This document shows, one piece after another, positions 1 to 11,335 of a stretch of 64,000 bases of DNA (position 1 is its first letter; each line of letters begins with the position of its first letter). The position numbers were made by a program, and so were the translations under genes. Origin of the DNA: Desmodesmus armatus (lineage: Eukaryota; Chlorophyta; Chlorophyceae; Sphaeropleales; Scenedesmaceae); assembly GCA_007449985.2 (NCBI GenBank), contig VIIQ02000087.1, positions 62,001 to 126,000 on the forward strand, given 5' to 3'. The notes under the pieces were generated by a model, which saw only the letters and a list, made by a program, of their open reading frames with translations, searched no databases and was not told the origin of the DNA.

Positions 1-1088
1 TGTAACAGCGCATACCTGAGCTGCAGCTGCAGGCCAACTCCTGGCGCAATGCTGCAAAAGACATGGGGATGGGGTCGCACCAGAGTGCAGCAGGAATCAG
101 TTCTGGTGCTGCATTGCACCTGGGTGGCATGTGCAACTGGCACCATCGATTGTAGCGATGGCACAACCACAATACAGCACAGCATCAACTTCGCCGACAC
201 CAGAACCTCCATCTGTCCTGCAGCTGAATGCTCTGACAGCTCGCTTTTGGCTAGGCCACAAAAGATTGTACTACATCTGAGATGAGAACTTGTCCAGGCG
301 GCCCACCCCGTGACTGTACAGCCACCGTTGCACAATGTCAATGCAATGCACTACTTCCCATCTGCATGGTGTAAGCACAACACAACAAGCCAGAACTCTA
401 TTTCCCAGTGACTAAGGGTGGTTCTGCTGATGCTGCCAAACCTTGCACACTGCAGACAAAAGACGATATGTGCATAGCAGCTGTCAAAGACCGAATTGGG
501 CAGGGCAATATCCTGGCTGTTGAGCACCAATCGGCAAGTGCTGTCTTCCCGGACGAGAGGCTTTGGTGGTAAGCGGGGCTGCTTGCAGTGGCCTGGTTAT
601 GCCGTTCTTTTATAGATCATCATACTTGAAAACCATGTCACATGGCACAGTCAGTCTGCAGTGCACCTGCCCACCATGGCCGCGGGTGTGGCCACCCGTG
701 CGGCCAATGGCCATGGCCGCACACACCTCACGCCCCTTGCTGAACTGGGAGGTGCAAGCTTGTAAAGAACCCCGTTACAAGGCCAGCTGTGATGAAGACA
801 TCTGCCCAATTTAGTCCATCCATCCATTCACTTGTATCAAACCTGGCCAAACTGGCAATCCTATCTCAGCAGTTATGCCCTCGGGGTATAGTACACCTCA
901 CGTGATCACGTGCACGCGCTGAGGGACTTTCATCTGCGCACAGCCTTACGCAGAACGGTTCTATACATTATCACGATTTGCATCAGCAAGCGATCTACTT
1001 TCGTATTATCCTTGCGCTGCACTGCACTGGGCCAGATCACCGTGCAGTTCCTCACAGAACGCTTGCGCAGCACACTGCAATGGCAACT
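1..1088. other. 5' flank, no gene recognised
   Basis: No open reading frame here shows a recognisable domain or splice-compatible coding structure. The part from about 878 is likely the promoter and 5' UTR of the F-box/LRR gene starting at 1,089, because a similar block precedes the paralogue at 5,681. Confidence 0.4.
878..910 (+). promoter_or_regulatory. Conserved upstream block of F-box/LRR copy 1
   Basis: A CCCTCGGGGT-containing block followed by a GT.CACC stretch lies about 200 bases before the first exon. A closely similar block lies at about 5,460–5,490, the same distance before the paralogue's first exon. This shows that the tandem duplication included upstream DNA. A regulatory role is inference. 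Confidence 0.35.
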
Positions 1089-3193
1089 ATGATGGATACG
1101 GACGACACAAACACAGTGAGTTGTTTGTGCCGACGCAGCTTTCAGTGATGCAGCCGACTGCCACCTGCTCTTGAGGACTGGACCAAGTCCTGCTGCTCCC
1201 ATTGACTGGCTGTGCACCCTGTCAAATAGACTATTCTGCATGCCTAGCTATTGCTTGGTGAGCTGACTTGTCCAAACCCTTCCGGTCATGGAGACCACTA
1301 GTTACTGCCCAATGCTGCTGACACCAGTGGTGCCGCTTCCGCTCCTGTGTTTGCCGATATTGCATTCACACAGTCAAGTGCGGGCACACTGTCGAACACT
1401 GTCCATTTGTGGATGTCATGTGCCAGGCCTCGATGCTGCTGTGCTGTCTGCACTGTTGCAGCAGCAGCAGTGTCCACACCCCCCATGCCTCCTGCAGCTA
1501 CCTCCCTCACTGAAATGTCAGCACACACGTCAACCAAATAGGGTTTTCTGTGTTACGTGCTGTGCAGGAGTCCTTGTTCTCTCCGCTGCCCCCACAGCTG
1601 CTGGCCCTGGTGCTGGCCAACATCCAGCCTGCAGAGCGGCTGGGCAGCATGGCCATGGTGTGCTCAGCATGGCGCGCAGCAGCAGGCATGGCCACCAACA
1701 GCATCAGCTTACCCAGGGGTCCGCTGGACGGTGGGCGCATGGGCGCCAAGCGTGAAACGGTCTCAGCTCTGTCCGGCTGGCTGCACACGCACGCTGCTGC
1801 AGCAGCCATTGACAGCCTGGAAGTGGCAGGGTACCTGTGGGGCAAGCCACCCACCCTGCAGCTCCCTGTGCAGCTGAGTGCCAGCCTGCGCTCCCTGGAC
1901 CTGTCGATGCTCGAAGTGGTCATGACTGCAGACAGCAGCGTGCAGGAGGGTGCGGCACTCGTCTCAGTCCTGCCGCCTGAGCTGTCTGCCATCACGCGCC
2001 TCCGGCTAGACAACTGCCCCGTCGGGCTCAGCACACTGCCAGCCTTCACCAACCTGCAGGAGCTAGTCCTAACCAGCCCTGCAGAGCCCAGCCAGAGCGC
2101 AGACGTGGCTAGCCTGCTGCAGCTCACACACCTGCACCTGTCTGGTGGCTATGCTCAGGACACTGTGCTGGGAGCAGTGGGTGGCCTGACCTCCCTGCAG
2201 GAGCTGCAGGTGGAGGGCGTGTCCTACACAGCTGACGGCTTGGCAGCCCTGCCAGTGTCCCTCACTAAGTTGTGGGTGAGCCGCTCAGAGAACTTTGTAG
2301 GTGGCATACCTGCCTCGGTAAGCCTCCGGCTAGCTCCTGACAGCACCCCAGCTGTGGCCGCACTCACGGCGCTGCGGTGGTTGGAGGTGGACCGTGCAGC
2401 TGGGTTCAGTGCTGCGCTGCTGCAGGGCATGAGCAGCCTGCAGCACCTGGCAGTCAAGCGCACTCCTCTACTAGCAGTGGCGCCAGCTGCAGCAGGGGGC
2501 GGGGAGGCGGCAGGTATCGGCCTAGCAGCGCTCGACGGGATGACGCAGCTGCAGCACCTGGAGCTGCCACAGAAACCTGACCAGCTTGCAGCTGCCCTCA
2601 CAGCTGCGGACGCTGCCGCCCTCACAGCCTCCAGCCAGCTGACCTGCCTGATCATTGACCGGGGGCTAGTGGATCAGGAGCTCTACCACCACATGTTCCC
2701 ACAGGGGTGGCAGCTGCCTAAGCTGAAGGAGCTGCGGGCTACAAAGGGGCTGTTGGGCACGGAGCGGGCTACCTTGGGGATGGTGCACAGCTGTCCCAAG
2801 CTGGAGCGGCTTGATGTTGGCACAGGTGTGTATGCGTTGGCTTGCTGCTAGTGCTGAGGATGAGGCTTTGTCTCCCAGACCTCTGCTGTACTGTTCTTTT
2901 GTACGGGCATGCCAAGCTTAGTCGTGCCTGTCAGTGGCAGCACTGCAGCATGGAGAGAAAGTGTCGTTTGTCTGATGTTTAATCTCCAAACACCGCATGC
3001 TCAACGATGATCACTCGTCTGTCATTTGTGCACGCACATGCTCGGCGGCATAATTGTCACTGCAGCAACAGAGAGGCTGACACCATTACACAAATCCTTG
3101 CTATTGTGCGTCCATCATGGTTCCATCTCCTGCTGTAGCCTTGCATGGTCAAGCACTATGTCACAACGGCCGCCATTTGTCTCCTTGCTACTG

Positions 3194-3229
<36 letters not shown>

Positions 3230-4313
3230 CAGCCATGCCCAATGATGATAAGTTTGAGGCTGTTGAAATCATGGATGGCTGGGGCTGCACTGCATGCCTG
3301 CTGCACGATCTGAGGTCCTTGACAAGCCTCATCATCAACGTGGATGGCGAAGGGGGTTCAGTAACTTTCTGGAACTCCATGGCTAATCTCACGGGGCTGA
3401 AGGATCTCTACATCAAAGAGCTTGACGTCTCTCACTTTGGGGACATCGTCTCATTGAGCGACTGTCAGGAGCTCACGTCCTTGCAGATCACCGACTCGGA
3501 TGATTCGCCAACCCCATACTTTGAAATGAAGGTATGCAGCAGGGTTTGATCTGGCACTGATACGCGTGCATATGTTCACTGTGAAAGGTGTGCTCTGTAG
3601 CATGTTGTGCATGTGCATAGCGACAGAGTACGCCTAGCTGATCCTTGGAGAGTTTTGCAATGGCCTGCTATGATCAGCACATGCCGACGGTCCCTTGTCC
3701 CCCACTTGACTTGCTTGCTTGGCACCCTGACTGATGGTTCGACTGTGCGGCTTTCATGCCAGTCACGTTATCTTCACTGCCAACCCCCTTGTTTGCGCCA
3801 AAGCCTGATTGAAGGCGTGCTGTTGCATCTGCTGCTTGCGCTTGCTGCCGTGCCCCTGCTGCTTGCGTCTTCTGCGCCCAGATTCCGGAGGGGGAGCCCC
3901 CTAACATCTGGCGCAGGCTGCCTTACGTGGCGCTGAAGGCAGCAGCAGAGCACTACAGGGACGCCCCCAACGTTGGCTGGGATGTGGAGGGGGCCTTCAG
4001 CAGTATGACCAGGGCGGCAGCTCAGCACTCCTTGGTGGTGGATGCCGTGACAAGGAAGCTGAGCAGGGAAAATGCAGACAGGCGGGAGGAATTAGCAGGG
4101 CAGCAGCTTGAGGCGCAGCAGCTGCGCAGGGAGGTGGAGGAGCTGCGCAAGCAGCAGGTCGAGCAGCAGCAAGAGGTTGCTGGCTTGCGAGAGGAGTTAG
4201 CAGAGCAGCGGGGCAAGCAGCAGGAAGACGTTGCTGCCCTGCAGGCAACTGTGGCAGCAATGGGAGCCCAGTTGCAGGCACTGCTGCTCAAGGATAGCAT
4301 GCAACATGGGTGA
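1089..4313 (+). CDS. F-box/LRR protein with C-terminal coiled coil, tandem copy 1
   Basis: Four exons are proposed: 1,089–1,115, 1,568–2,825, 3,233–3,531 and 3,882–4,313; the sum is 2,016 nt and encodes 671 aa with phases that agree. Near residues 14–50 is an F-box-like segment (LPPQLLALVLANIQPAERL, then VCSAWRAAA). It is followed by many leucine-rich repeats of the form L..LxLS. The last exon begins IPEGEPPNIWRRLPY and ends in a Q/E/L-rich coiled coil. F-box proteins normally recruit substrates to SCF ubiquitin ligases through Skp1, and the LRRs would bind the substrate; this role is family knowledge, not shown here. The tiny first exon (MMDTDDTNT) is the weakest part, but a homologous exon with the same donor precedes the paralogue at 5,681. 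The exon 3 acceptor follows a CTG repeat tract. Confidence 0.8.
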
Positions 4314-4601
4314 TCAGGCGGCAGCACGGTCAAAATGCACTGTTTATTCTGTGATTAAGCTGTGCATGAGTGATCACTGTGGCAATGTGCACGTCTCTTC
4401 GTGCTGCATTGATATGTGCAGGTTTAGGTAGCGTGTGGGTGAGATTCAGTGTCAGCACACGGCAAAGAGCTTGTTCTTGTGTTGCCCTGCAAGTTTCAGG
4501 CTGTTGCCGCTGCACAACAGCATGCAGCAGGGCTCATGGTGCATTGAGGCTTGGCGGCCTGCTGTGCCTTTCGTGGTTCATGTTACTAGCCTATATGATA
4601 C

Positions 4602-4606
4602 TGTAA
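4602..4606 (+). terminator. Candidate TGTAA polyadenylation signal
   Basis: TGTAA, the usual poly(A) signal of chlorophyte algae, lies about 290 bases after the stop of the first F-box/LRR gene. The 3' flanks of the two tandem copies are alignable, and the second copy also has TGTAA at 9,421. Assignment is by motif and position only. Confidence 0.4.
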
Positions 4607-4610
4607 ATCA

Positions 4611-5680
4611 TCTTGACACTGCATCCTTTGTCAAGGCTCTGTCGTGCGTTCTGATGACTGAACTGGTGGGGCACAGGTGCTAGTGGTGTCCGTCAAGTTG
4701 CTCAGTTGGGGGGCTCGCTGTTGGACAGCGGCTGATGCACGCGCACAGAGCCTGGAAGAAAGTCAATTCAGTTTCAAATGCGCAAAACTTGTTGCACTGC
4801 CTGGCGTGTAGCTACACCCAGCTACAAGCTACATCACGAAAGGGCTTTCTCTACCAACGGCAGCTATAAGCTACAAATGCACACAGCTTTACATGTCCAG
4901 GCTGAGGGTTTTGCGGTGAAGCTGACCTGGGGTCGGGGGCTGTATGACCTATCATTCATATCTGCTGCAGCAAACCCTGCAGCTACAGCCAGCTGCCTGG
5001 CTGCCCCTGTAGGTGGGACATGTCGCTGGCCAAGTGGTCAGGCCCTTACCTTGCACTGCACCTGCGCCACCCGAGACTCACGACCTGCACTTTTGAATGT
5101 AAAAGACGCGCACAGTCTGTCAAGCGTTGGGCACCCCGCGCATGCATGGCGAAGACAGTCCTCCAATGCAGTGACAGCTGGCCCATGGGCAAGTCTTGCT
5201 GTGGGCCCAAAACTCCACGGCAGAACATGTTGCCAGAGCGGTCGCTTTACCACTGCAACTGTGTTTTATCATAAGAAAGTGTGGCAGTACACGCCAACAC
5301 GCAGGTTCTTGAGTGTTTGACTTCGAAGCGTTGACCAGCGACCAGAACCCTATTTTGAGGCGACTTGTCGGACGAACAGCTTGCCACAAAACTAGCTTCC
5401 TTCGCCTATTTGGTTTCCTGTGTTTCTGTCCTTAAGTGTGGTTTGGTTGCAGCAGTGAAACCCTCGGGGTTTTAGTTCACCGTGACCAGACATGTACCTG
5501 CACCGCGCATTTTGCTGACCCACGCGTCTGTTGATGAGGGTTGTGCAGGGTTGCATCAGCGAAGCGACTTATACTCGCATCGGGCTGCACACTGCAGTGT
5601 TGGATCAGCACACACAGCTGTGTTAGATCACCAGCGAGCTCCACACCAGAACGCCTTGGCAGCACACTACGAGGGAATTG
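4611..5680. other. Intergenic spacer between tandem F-box/LRR copies
   Basis: No coding exon is supported. The distal part from about 5,460 resembles the sequence upstream of copy 1 (CCCTCGGGGT block), so this is probably the promoter of copy 2. Confidence 0.4.
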
Positions 5681-8600
5681 ATGATGATGCATACGGATGA
5701 ACCAACCCCAGTAAGTTGGTGACATAGTCCATGCAACCTTCAGTACTGTACCCAATCTCTCACCCACAGCGTTTTTTCACCAGTGCCTATCATGTCTGAC
5801 TGTGACTGTGACTGCCCACCCTATCATACAGACTTTGCTGGGCTGTAGCATGCTTGAAGCGCTACATCTGAGCTTGAGCCTGCCCACAACCCTCCAATGA
5901 AAAACACTCATACTCACTATGGGCTGGGCCTACCAGGTGTCTATGGGCTGGCCAGCACTTCATGTTGCCACTGCACGAGCCGCTGCTCACATGCTTAGCA
6001 ATAACCTACGAACTAAGATTGTTGTGATGTGCCTGACGAGGGTCAGGTTGCCCTAACAGCTTCAGCAGCTGATCATGGTGTCCCTGCAAGAGCTGGGTGT
6101 AGGCCACAGCAGCTGTCCTGCGCTGTCCTAATTGCAAAACGTGCTGACCAAAGAATGTCTTCACCTTTTGGGGCTTTTTGGTTTTTCAGACCAGGTCATG
6201 CAAACAGTCCTGCACAAAGCGATAGCAGCTCATCGGTGGGCAGTGCAATTTGGCTCCTGTTGTGGGCTATCGTGCAGCCGCACAGCCCCAGCTACATATC
6301 GGATCAGATCACTGACTGCTTCCTTCTTCATACCTACCTGCCGCAGGCTGATTTGAACTCCTGTGGGCTGCCTCCACAGCTGCTGGCCCTGGTGCTGGCC
6401 CGTCTGGAGCCTGCAGAGCGGCTGGGCACAATGGCCAGGGTGTGCTCAGCATGGCGTGCAGCAGCAGTGATGGCCACCAACAGCATCAGCGCAATGACTG
6501 GTCGCAACTGGAGCAACATGACGCAGGGGAAGTTAGCAGCGCTGTCAAGCTGGCTGCAAGCGCACGCTGCTGCAGCAGCCGTTGACAGCCTGGCAGTGAC
6601 GGGGTTCACGTACTGTACCCCACCCACCCTTAAGCTTCCTGTGCAGCAGCTTGCCAGCCTGCACTCCCTAGACCTCACCCAAGTGACAGTGGCTGTGCAG
6701 CGTGAGCAGGACACGCAGACTGCATCCACCGCCCTGCCGCCTGAGCTGTCTGCCATCACTCACCTCAGGCTGAAGTACTGCCCTGTCGGGCTCAGCACAC
6801 TGCCAGCCTTCACCAACCTGCGGCACCTGGTGCTGATGGTTAGCCCCCAGGAACCCGCCAGCAGCAGCCCACAGCTGGCTAACCTGGTGCACCTCACCCA
6901 CCTGCACCTGTCTGGTGGGTATGCCCACAACGCTGTGCTGGGGTCAGTGGGGGCCCTGACCTCCCTGCAGGAGCTGCTGGTGCAGGGGTCGTCCAACACA
7001 GCTGCCAGCGTTGCAGCCCTGCCGGTCCCTGACAAAGCTCAGCATAAGTGGGGGCCCAACCTACACAGGTGTACCGTCCCCAGCCACGGTTGCACTGGCA
7101 CCTGACAGCACCCCAGCTGAAGCCGCACTCACAGCGCTGCGGTGGCTGGAGGTGGACCGCACAGCTGGGTTCAGTGCTGCGCTGCTGCAGGGCATGAGCA
7201 GCCTGCAGCACCTGGCGGTCAAGCGCACGCCCATCCTAGCAGTGGCGCCAGCAGGGGGCGGGGAGCGTGCAGACACCGGCCTTGCAGTGCTGACTGGGCT
7301 GACACAGCTGCAGCACCTGGAGCTGCCACAGGCTCGCGAGCAGCTTCCAGCTGACCCTACAGCAGCAGCCGTTTCCGCCCTCACAGCCTCCAGCCAGCTC
7401 ACCTGCCTGATCATCGACAAGGGGCTGGTCAAGCAGGCGCTGTACCACCACATGTTTCCCAGAGGGCGGCAGCTGCCAAACTTGAGGGAACTGCGAGCTA
7501 CAAAGGGGCTGTTCAGCACTGAGCAGGCTACTGAGGCCCTAGTACGATGCTGCTCCAACTTGGAGCGGCTGGATGTCAGCACAGGTGCGTGTGCCTGGCT
7601 TGTGCCACAAGTGCGGGTGTATCAAGTGTTTAAGGCTGTGTATGGCAAGTCAGTAGCGCTGAAGTGAACATAGCTTTGGGCAGCTTGTTTCCAACTTATG
7701 TCCGCTCATCTGTTGCTTGTTCATACATGTGATCACTCGTTTTTTTAGCCCGCGCTGTTGTCTGTTACTTGCGCACACACATTGTGCATAGTTGTAACCC
7801 AGCAGATGCCACCTGCCTCTTGGAGAGGTCGAGAATGTCGCCCATTCATTGCTGGTCAAGCAGCATTGACCATGGCTCCATGTCCTACAGCCTTGCATGG
7901 TCAACCCTCCTGCCATCTTGCACCCTAAGCCATATGTCGTGATGCTGCTGCTGCCACTACTGCCACTGCTGCCACAGCCATGCCCCATGATGACATATTT
8001 GAGATGATAACGCTCGCAGAAGGCTGGGCCTGCAGTGTATGCCTGCTGCGTGGGTTGCACTCTTTGACAGAGCTTGTCATGAACGTGCAAGGCGAGGGGT
8101 CTGAACTCACCTTTTGGAATTCCCTTGCTCATCTCACGAGCCTGAAGGACCTGCACATAAAAGAGCTGGACATCCCTGACTTTGGGAACATCATTTCTCT
8201 GATTAGCTGTGAAGAGCTTACACGTTTGCGGGTCACCTATGATTCGCCCATCCCATACTTTGAGATGAAGGTAAGCTGTGAGAGGTCTTGCACAACATCA
8301 CACACCTGGTTGCCAAGATTGAGTTGGTCGGGCCTTTGTATACATCACAAGGAGCCTCAGGGCAAGGGGATGCTGTAACCCCTTCATGTGGAACCATGTG
8401 ACGCATGCCTGGGCAAATAACCAGGCCTGGCCAGATAAATGTTACGGGGTGTTTGGGCAACCGATGGTGCATTCGGTCAATGCAACCTGTGGGCTCTGTA
8501 GATGGCTAAGAGTACACCTGGTCCATTCTCAGGCCAGTCTGCCATTGACCCCTGCTACCAGCACATGCACACGCTCGGCTGCTGCATGGCTGCTTGCCGG

Positions 8601-9051
8601 ACGCCCTTTCTGACAGTTCGATTGTGAAGCTTTCATGCCTGTTGCAGCCTTTCCGGGTGAGTTTCCGACGCTGTGCTTACCTCAAAACTGTATGCCCTGC
8701 TGTTGTTGCGTATCCTGCGTCCATACACCCAGAGGCCAGCCCCCTGACGTATGGCGCAGGCTGCCATATGAGGCGCTAGAGGCAGCAGTGAAGCACTACA
8801 AGGAATCCCGTGACTTTGGCTGGGATGTTCAGGGTGCGCTCAGCAGCATGACACGGGCGGCAGCTCAACAATCCCTGCAGCTGCAACAGGAGACAGTTGA
8901 GCTGCGCAAGGAAGTGGCAAGCTTGCGGCAAGAGTTAGCAAAGCAGCGGGGCAGGCAGCATGAGGAGGTTGCTGGCCTGCAGGCAACTGTGGCAGCAATG
9001 GGAGCCCAGCTGCGGGCACTGCTGCTGAAGGATAGCATGCAGCAGGGATGA
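5681..9051 (+). CDS. F-box/LRR protein, tandem copy 2, frameshifted
   Basis: This is a paralogue of the gene at 1,089 with the same four-exon plan: 5,681–5,710, 6,347–7,584, 7,978–8,270 and 8,740–9,051. The F-box-like segment (LPPQLLALVLARLEPAERL, VCSAWRAAA), LRRs, a PPDVWRRLPY motif and a C-terminal coiled coil are all present. In exon 2, near 7,027, copy 1 reads CCAGTGTCCCTC where this copy reads CCGGTCCCTG. Two bases of a GTGT run are missing, so the frame shifts and stops at 7,105; the product would be about 262 aa instead of about 624. After the slip the other frame continues the LRRs cleanly to the donor at 7,584. It may be a recent pseudogene, a polymorphic allele or a consensus error. 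The exon 4 acceptor at 8,740 was chosen to keep phase. Confidence 0.7.
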
Positions 9052-9420
9052 TCAGGCGCAATCCATTCAGCTCTGTTGTCGTGTCGTGCACTTTGGTGTT
9101 GAGCAGCCGCTTGTCGTCGGATGTGCATGGGTGCATTGTTTTGGTGCTGTGCTGTCTCTTCTGGTGCTGCCTCTTGCCGCGTACAGGAACCCCTGTGCGT
9201 CTGACTCAGTATCAGCACACGGTTGAATCAAGGCTGGTGTACGTTGCAGAGCATTACTCAGGCTGTTGCTGCTGCACAACAGCATGCAGAGGGGCTGATG
9301 GGGCTTGGCGGTCTGCTGCCGGGGGCCATAGCATGCAGCACTGCAGCAGGCCGTACATCTCGACACGGTATCCTCTGTCAGAGTAGTATTCATGATCAGG
9401 TGCTTTGTGTGGTGGTTCAG

Positions 9421-9425
9421 TGTAA
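9421..9425 (+). terminator. Candidate TGTAA polyadenylation signal
   Basis: TGTAA lies 370 bases after the stop of the second F-box/LRR gene, in a 3' flank that aligns with that of the first copy (both contain a CTGCACAACAGCATGCAG segment). Confidence 0.35.
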
Positions 9426-9642
9426 ACTTGTTTGGTGTGGTGGCGCAAGGTCTGTCGACTTGCTCGGCGTAGGGCGACCGACATTTGCCGACGCAGCTCG
9501 CCCAGTGCGCACGCCAAATACTGATCGAGCAAAAGGGGTCGAGCTTTGGGAGGCGGGAAGTTGATGCTGTTTTTGTCGTGCTCAGTGTGGGTTGGCCTGC
9601 CTATAAGGCAAGGCCGTTTCCCCTGCTCCATGTTAGCGTCTC

Positions 9643-9910
9643 ACCCTTTCGTCACTCTGGCTGTATCTTTTCGACCCAGCAACCCCCTCACAAACTCGCC
9701 TCATAATCGGAATCTACAGTTCTTAAGCTACCGATTGGTAGTCGTTTGGCCCCGAAAAGCCACAGTCTTGTGCCACGCTCCGCTGTTATGACCTCACCCT
9801 TCCGTCATTTTCGCTCTGCGTTTTCTATCCAGCAGCCCCCTCACCAACAAGCACCATATTTGGAATCATCATCGCAAAATCTACCGATTGATAGTCGGTT
9901 GGCCCCGTAC
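9643..9910. repeat. Diverged direct repeat, about 145-bp unit, two copies
   Basis: The segments at about 9,643–9,757 and 9,788–9,906 align. Both contain CCTTTCGTCA or CCTTCCGTCA, CCAGCARCCCCCTCA and TACCGATTGRTAGTCG followed by TTGGCCCCG. No coding content is apparent. Confidence 0.6.
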
Positions 9911-11335
9911 AGCAACACTTTTCTGAGTGGCACGCTACCGCTCAACAGTGCTGACAGTTGCCTGGTGCGGAGGCACGCAGGATGTTGAGCCCCGCAGCTG
10001 TCCCACAGATAGATTGGTAAGGTTGTTTCGCAACAATGGCGCCCTGCTACAAGCTTGATGGCGTTGCTGCGAGCGGCTGCCATCATGATCACTTCAATCA
10101 GATCGTTGTGGTGCATTCAGCTCAAGAGTGGCACCGCAAACGGTGACATCGAACGCTGTCGCCTCTACAACACTCTTGCACATAGACGCACTATCTACCA
10201 TTACTGTTGGCATGCCCCCCCCCCATTGATGGGGTGCCCTCACCCACCCCCCACTGACGGGGTGCCGCCCCCCCCCCCCCCCCCCCCCCCGCCGCCCCCA
10301 CCACCACCATCACCCACATCCCCTGCCCACCCCCACCCCACCCCACACACACACTTTGTAAGCCTGACGTAAGGTTTAACCATCCTTGTGGGACTATGGT
10401 TGATGTGCTTCATGGAACTGCTTGCATGTGACTGATATATTGCCTAAATGCTAGATACGTCTGTATTCTCTCTGCTTAACACACCCTCACCCCCCCCCCC
10501 CGCCTCTCTCCCCCCCCCCCCTGACTTGTGGCCTCAGCAGTCCCCGATTACTAACATGTGGCCTCAGCAGTGAAGATTTTGAAACAAACTCAGGGTGCTA
10601 GATGGACTGTTACAACCGCACCCCCCCCCCTCCCCCAAAGCAAGTTGCACCCTGACAGTATTCAACTTACACGCAGGATGCATTACATAATGTCGCTTTC
10701 AATCAATTTTCACACAACAGCAGGGGTATTTTTACAAGCCTTACCGGCCCTGCACAACAAGCCATGTCACAATATATACCCAATCTGTCTACAGCCTGCT
10801 TCATCCCGTTCTGACACAGACAATTTTGTTGTACATAGCACAGGCCAAGCACCGACCTGTGAATGAGGCAGGCCTACTCGGCGACAGACGAGCTTATTTT
10901 GGGCTCGCTGTAGGCTCGCTGTAGGCATGACGTCACCGGTGACGTATTGGTTACCTATTGCGATCGCTGGAACCAACCAATCATGCTGGTGCGTCTGCTC
11001 GAGTTTCTTGCAACAAAAACAGCACAGTTCCTGCAACATACACGTACAAGGCCATGCAGCTGCGTCATCCTTCCATTGCCCTCGCTCAGCATCATGCCGC
11101 CAACAGCAGGGTCAGACCCATACAGCCCACGCGGAAGCATCCCAGATCTAGAGCAGGTGCGCCCTGCACTGAACCCCTGCTGTGAACATCCGATGGATAC
11201 TACAGCCAGTGCAATGCTTATTGAGACAGCAGAGCAGGGCCACTGCTCCTGACAACATTGGGCTCATGCATGATCAAAGTCACCACTCACACAAGATTCA
11301 CACTATCTAACCATGCATGCATGTGTGCAGGCCTT
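9911..11335. other. Intergenic region with long C runs
   Basis: No gene is recognised. A C run of roughly 20 bases lies near 10,268–10,290, preceded by two copies of a GGGGTGCC-containing motif; further C runs are near 10,491 and 10,620. Open frames through these tracts encode only proline-type low complexity and were ignored. The P450 promoter and any upstream exon should lie in the right-hand part. Confidence 0.4.

Noticed and set aside
10055..10372. Proline-run open frame
   Set aside because: Arises from the C homopolymers; no start context or homologous exon.
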